A stretch of DNA of 64,000 bases from Vibrio campbellii CAIM 519 = NBRC 15631 = ATCC 25920 (GTDB taxonomy: Bacteria; Pseudomonadota; Gammaproteobacteria; Enterobacterales; Vibrionaceae). The notes beneath the pieces were generated by a model. That model had not been told where the DNA came from. It was given only the letters and a program-made list of their open reading frames with translations, and made no database searches. This document shows positions 60,754-64,000 of the stretch, piece after piece (position 1 is the first letter of the stretch; each line of letters opens with the position of its first letter). The stretch is from NCBI RefSeq assembly GCF_002163755.1, contig NZ_CP015864.1, forward strand, positions 806,001-870,000, in the 5' to 3' direction. A program made the translations under genes and the position numbers.

Positions 60754-61488
60754 ATGACGACAAACAAAGCCAACGCTAACCAAGTCAACGAAAAGGCGCT
60801 GCAATTGCTGATGCAAGTCGCAGTTAGTCAATTCCCAGTCTCTGCGAAAACGCTCAGTGAACAACTGAATGTGCCTTTAAGTAGTCTTTACCGGCACTTG
60901 AAGCTACTCAAAGAGTGGAACTTGATCGAAGAAAGCGTACACGACAAAACTTTTGTAGTTGGTCCTGCCGCCCTGCTGTTAATGCACAGCTATGAAACCG
61001 CTCAACACGGTTTGGATATGGTGGAAACCATTCTTGCTCGATTAGTTCAACAAACGGGTGAGATGGCGGCTTACATGGTGCCTTCTGGCTATCGTGCGCT
61101 TTGTGTCAGACAAAAAGAAAGTATGCAGGCGCTTCGATGCAGCTACGTCCAGGGTCAAAGTCAACCATTGCTTCGTGGCGCCTCATCTAAGGTGATGCTG
61201 GCTTTCATGCCTCAAAGCCGTTGCGAAAAAATCTTGCGTCATTTTGGGCAAGATCATCGCCTCAGCGAATGGGAACAGGAGCTTAGCACCATCCGTAAGA
61301 ACGGATACGCTGTTAGTACATCAGAAATCGATCCTGGTGTATCTGGCATCAGTGCCCCAGTCATGAAAGGAAGTAAATTGATTGGCGCGGTCTCGGTGAT
61401 GGCTCCGGCTCACCGAGTCGAGAAGGATAAGCAGCGTATCATTTTGCATGTGTTGCAGGCAGCGAGGGCGTTGCCGCCAGAAAGGTAA
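60754..61488 (+). CDS. IclR-family transcriptional regulator
   Basis: A 244-residue IclR-type protein. The N-terminal winged helix (about 10-70) contains SAKTLSEQLNVPLSSLYRHLKLLKEWNLIEES. The C-terminal GAF-like effector domain carries LRGASSKVMLAFMP and the GISAPVM segment found in the family. It lies six bases upstream of the arginase-fold gene on the same strand, so the two are probably one transcript, and the ligand may be linked to that protein. The long upstream gap suggests the regulator controls its own promoter. Confidence 0.93.
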   Translation: MTTNKANANQVNEKALQLLMQVAVSQFPVSAKTLSEQLNVPLSSLYRHLKLLKEWNLIEESVHDKTFVVGPAALLLMHSYETAQHGLDMVETILARLVQQTGEMAAYMVPSGYRALCVRQKESMQALRCSYVQGQSQPLLRGASSKVMLAFMPQSRCEKILRHFGQDHRLSEWEQELSTIRKNGYAVSTSEIDPGVSGISAPVMKGSKLIGAVSVMAPAHRVEKDKQRIILHVLQAARALPPER

Positions 61489-61494
61489 TTCACC

Positions 61495-62334
61495 ATGTTG
61501 AGCTTTTTCAAACGTTACAAACTTCATCGAGCGAATAAATCAATCCATCACTACCCTTTTTCTTTTATGACGGTATGTGAGCATTTAGCCCCGATGAGTC
61601 ATGGAACGTTTGAATTAGCTGATCAGAGTCTTGAGAATGCCAGTGACTGGCTTTACCAACAGCATGACCAAGGCTCTGCTGCAAACCTTGGCCACTTTTC
61701 TCATCATCAAATTGAAACCGGCGACTTTCAAGAAACATTGAGCTTGTCTCTCTCACGCCACTCAGTACCCGTCGTTTTGTCAAATTGCACCGAGGCGATG
61801 TTATCCATGCTGCCTGTTGTGGTCAGCAACAATGACGAAGTTGGGATCATCCATATCGGTCACAAGATGAATCTTGAACCAACACTCGAACCACGCGTCG
61901 GTTCTGCATTCCATTTTGCCCTCTCGCGATACCAAAATGTCCGTTTGTTCTTTGCAGGCACAAGCGAACAAGACACAAAACAAGAAGCATGGGAATACGC
62001 AGAGGATCAAGGCTGTGACTGGGTAACAGACCGTGAGTTTACATTCCGTTTCCGAAATCATTTGAGGCAGCAAGTCGGCAACTATCTTGATCACTGTGAC
62101 CAAATCATTATGTCGATTGATTTGGCGTCACTGCTTACTAAGAATCACCTTGATGGCACACCAGCACTAGATATTCAGATGGTGCTGCGTATGATTCGCT
62201 TGTGTTTAGTATCAGGAAAAGTAAAAGCGATTCAATTAGTCGGAGACCGAGATCGCCTTGTGTATTCGAAGCAAACTAAAGCGATTCTTGAAGAGTTGTA
62301 CCAAATTGCCCCCTTGATTGACCACGTGGCTTAA
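61495..62334 (+). CDS. Arginase-fold (ureohydrolase-like) protein lacking metal ligands
   Basis: A 279-residue protein that follows the ureohydrolase plan, but at each metal site the residues are changed. The first motif (GGDH in the family) reads SNCT (96-99). The DAHxD motif in VGVIHIDAHLDL reads VGIIHIGHKMNL (117-127). The SxDxDxxDP motif reads SIDLASLLT (207-215), keeping only Asp209. The flanking hydrophobic strands (PVVL, and VKAIQLVGDRD after it) still align, so the fold is probably kept while arginase, agmatinase or formiminoglutamase activity should be lost. It follows the IclR gene closely; it may be a sensor or regulatory protein for the same pathway. Confidence 0.8.
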   Translation: MLSFFKRYKLHRANKSIHHYPFSFMTVCEHLAPMSHGTFELADQSLENASDWLYQQHDQGSAANLGHFSHHQIETGDFQETLSLSLSRHSVPVVLSNCTEAMLSMLPVVVSNNDEVGIIHIGHKMNLEPTLEPRVGSAFHFALSRYQNVRLFFAGTSEQDTKQEAWEYAEDQGCDWVTDREFTFRFRNHLRQQVGNYLDHCDQIIMSIDLASLLTKNHLDGTPALDIQMVLRMIRLCLVSGKVKAIQLVGDRDRLVYSKQTKAILEELYQIAPLIDHVA

Positions 62335-62351
62335 CTTGTTTTTAAACGGAT

Positions 62352-62376
62352 AAAGCCACAGCCTTGTTGTGGCTTT
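62352..62376 (+). terminator. Probable terminator of the IclR/arginase-fold operon
   Basis: A perfect 9-bp stem (62352-62360 with 62368-62376) with a 7-base loop, 17 bases after the stop; the T run is short. Confidence 0.65.
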
Positions 62377-62642
62377 GCCTTCAACACTCCAAATCACCCT
62401 TTTTACTTACGTTCTAACAAATTATTCCACCAAAAGTGTGACGCACTTCAGCCCAGGGTATTGAACTAAGATCACATTCAAGGTCTAATTCTTACATATG
62501 AAGTTGGTACAACATACGAAATAAAAAACAACCACAGTTCAATAAGTAAGCGTGATAAAAAACATTCGCTAAATCATATTCTGTGAGTCCATTACTCACT
62601 TTCGCTTGGTGCCATTAAGTTCCACTAAATTTAGGACACTTG

Positions 62643-64000
62643 ATGATGCGCTTTTTCAGCATTTTAAGTACAGCATTACTCTTCCCGGTAATGGCAGAGG
62701 CAAAAGTTTATGACCTCGCCGATATAAAAACAGGCGATATAGTTAGCTTTTGTCCCACTGCGATAGAGATCCAGCAATCGGTAGGATATGACAAGGCATA
62801 TTACTGCCACGGCGAAATATCTTTAGAGCAAGATATGCAAATCATTAACTCTAAAGATACTTATGTTCAGCTTCGTGCCTTTACAGGTTTAAACCTTAAA
62901 GGTAGGAATACTATTGGCTCCCCAGAAAGCCGAATAGACATCAAATCACTTTCCCAGGGGGTAATCATAAGCAATACAAATCATGAAACTGATTACACCT
63001 TTATCTATGGCGATATAAAAACCGATTATGCGGTTTCACTTGAAAACGTACTTATCGATGGTGATGTAGACTCAAAAGGTATGACTGTTGAACTAAAAGG
63101 CCTGTACAACGTGGTCAATGGTCAGGTCACCGCAAGTCAAAACCTAAAACTTGAGAACGCTCAGGTGTGCGGAGATGTTTGGTCATCTGGTGGTTTGGTA
63201 GAAATCGGGGCGAATAAGAACATTATTGTTGGTGGTCTTTTTTCACTCCAAGATCTAACACTTTCAAATACTGATGTTTTTGGTGCAATTGAATCCAAAG
63301 GCGCAAATATCACACTGAACAAAACATCCGTTTATGCAAAACATAAAGCAATTAAAGCTTTTCATACTGCAAGCTTTGTAGACGGTATTGGTCAAGTATG
63401 CGGAACAATCGAATCCCACCGAGTTAATAACGATATTACTCAGTTTTGCGGAAAGAGTGATCCAGATTGTACTTATGCAGCCAATAACTGCCCAGAAAAA
63501 GAAGTCCCATTTTGCGAGCTAGTTCCCCCAACGAATGGTGACTTCGACCTTGTCGTTACACCGACAGAAGATATGGTACTAATGTGTGGTGATGAATTGC
63601 CTCAGTTTACTGTAACCACAACCAATAATGGTGAAATGACAAGTGCTCAAGTGTTGGCTTCTCTCTCTGATCCTGACCTATTCACCCTTGAGATGGTTGA
63701 AAGAAAGCAGAAGATTGATGATAATAACTTTATCTCAAAAGATGACGGTACGCTGATAGTAAAAGTCGTTCCTAACAACATTGATGCTATCGCTCTCGAT
63801 GCAAACTATACCCTCACCTTTACCATGGTGGATAACACAAACAAAATGCAGACTGTGCAGTTTATGTTTACGCCATATATGTTCGAAGCCTACGCAGAGG
63901 ATCTAAGTAGCCTTAAAGAAATCCACGTCATATCTGGTAAATCACAAACCGTGGACACTCGCTTGTTGGCGTGTGCAGCTACCGGTGAACAAGTCATTGC
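62643..64000 (+). CDS. Large secreted protein resembling MshQ, 3' end outside window
   Basis: The frame runs from ATG 62643 (AGGA six bases upstream) to the window edge, so 452 or more residues are seen. An N-terminal signal peptide (MMRFFSILSTALLFPVMAEA) is followed by a long repetitive beta region with repeated GxIxS, LxLENA and ISNT-like units, a Cys pair (QVCGT and QFCGKSDPDC) and then a beta-sandwich-like part. This resembles MshQ-type (DUF6701) proteins of MSHA pilus clusters, but no other msh gene is in the window, and the similarity is from general appearance. An adhesin is an alternative. It is 266 bp after the terminator. Confidence 0.8.
   Translation, partial: MMRFFSILSTALLFPVMAEAKVYDLADIKTGDIVSFCPTAIEIQQSVGYDKAYYCHGEISLEQDMQIINSKDTYVQLRAFTGLNLKGRNTIGSPESRIDIKSLSQGVIISNTNHETDYTFIYGDIKTDYAVSLENVLIDGDVDSKGMTVELKGLYNVVNGQVTASQNLKLENAQVCGDVWSSGGLVEIGANKNIIVGGLFSLQDLTLSNTDVFGAIESKGANITLNKTSVYAKHKAIKAFHTASFVDGIGQVCGTIESHRVNNDITQFCGKSDPDCTYAANNCPEKEVPFCELVPPTNGDFDLVVTPTEDMVLMCGDELPQFTVTTTNNGEMTSAQVLASLSDPDLFTLEMVERKQKIDDNNFISKDDGTLIVKVVPNNIDAIALDANYTLTFTMVDNTNKMQTVQFMFTPYMFEAYAEDLSSLKEIHVISGKSQTVDTRLLACAATGEQVI

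Overview
The window looks like a chromosomal segment of a marine Vibrio, most probably of the Harveyi clade and probably from the smaller chromosome. This is inferred from gene content: vibriolysin-type M4 and Ap1-type M28 secreted proteases, a DeaD-type helicase next to rnb, a second acetate kinase without pta, a ToxR/VtrA-like membrane regulator, and intergenic repeats of a kind I recall from Vibrio. I see no prophage, insertion sequence, integron or CRISPR array. Both edges cut through genes.

Layout. 1-6.8 kb: the end of a large unrecognised protein with an EF-hand loop, an FMN-binding split-barrel protein, and two secreted zinc proteases. 7.6-16 kb: a seven-gene catabolic operon (RidA, a ketoglutarate-semialdehyde-type aldehyde dehydrogenase, an atypical M19 dipeptidase homologue, a BCCT transporter and two unrecognised proteins) divergent from a LysR regulator, with a GC-rich hairpin in each large gap. 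16.1-22.2 kb: an old-yellow-enzyme-type oxidoreductase and cyoABCDE. 22.7-35.9 kb: branched-chain amino acid catabolism, a valine-type operon on the minus strand and a leucine-type liu operon on the plus strand, diverging around two LiuR-type operator sites. The methylcrotonyl-CoA carboxylase alpha gene (liuD) is absent.

36-40.7 kb: an outer-membrane barrel protein divergent from a ToxR/VtrA-like regulator with an overlapping small membrane partner, an orphan RelE-like ORF, a DMT exporter, a 55-codon gene with a strong ribosome binding site, and a 282-bp repeat with inverted ends. 41.1-45.7 kb: an unusual cbb3-type oxidase operon (cytochrome c, ccoN, ccoO and a 718-residue five-heme CcoP fused to an alcohol-dehydrogenase-type triheme module). 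45.8-56.5 kb: ackA, a GGDEF-EAL protein, a DEAD-box helicase, rnb, an AraC regulator, a PstS-like binding protein and a MaoC-like hydratase. 56.7-64 kb: tRNA-Ser(UGA) with a duplicated 3' flank, a modF homologue broken by a one-base frameshift, a CSS-EAL phosphodiesterase, an IclR regulator followed by an arginase-fold protein that has lost its metal ligands, and the start of a large secreted protein resembling MshQ.

The best candidates for undescribed biology are the cbb3 operon with the CcoP-AdhB-like fusion, the BCCT/M19/aldehyde dehydrogenase/RidA operon, the metal-less arginase-fold protein paired with an IclR regulator, and the leucine pathway lacking its carboxylase alpha subunit.
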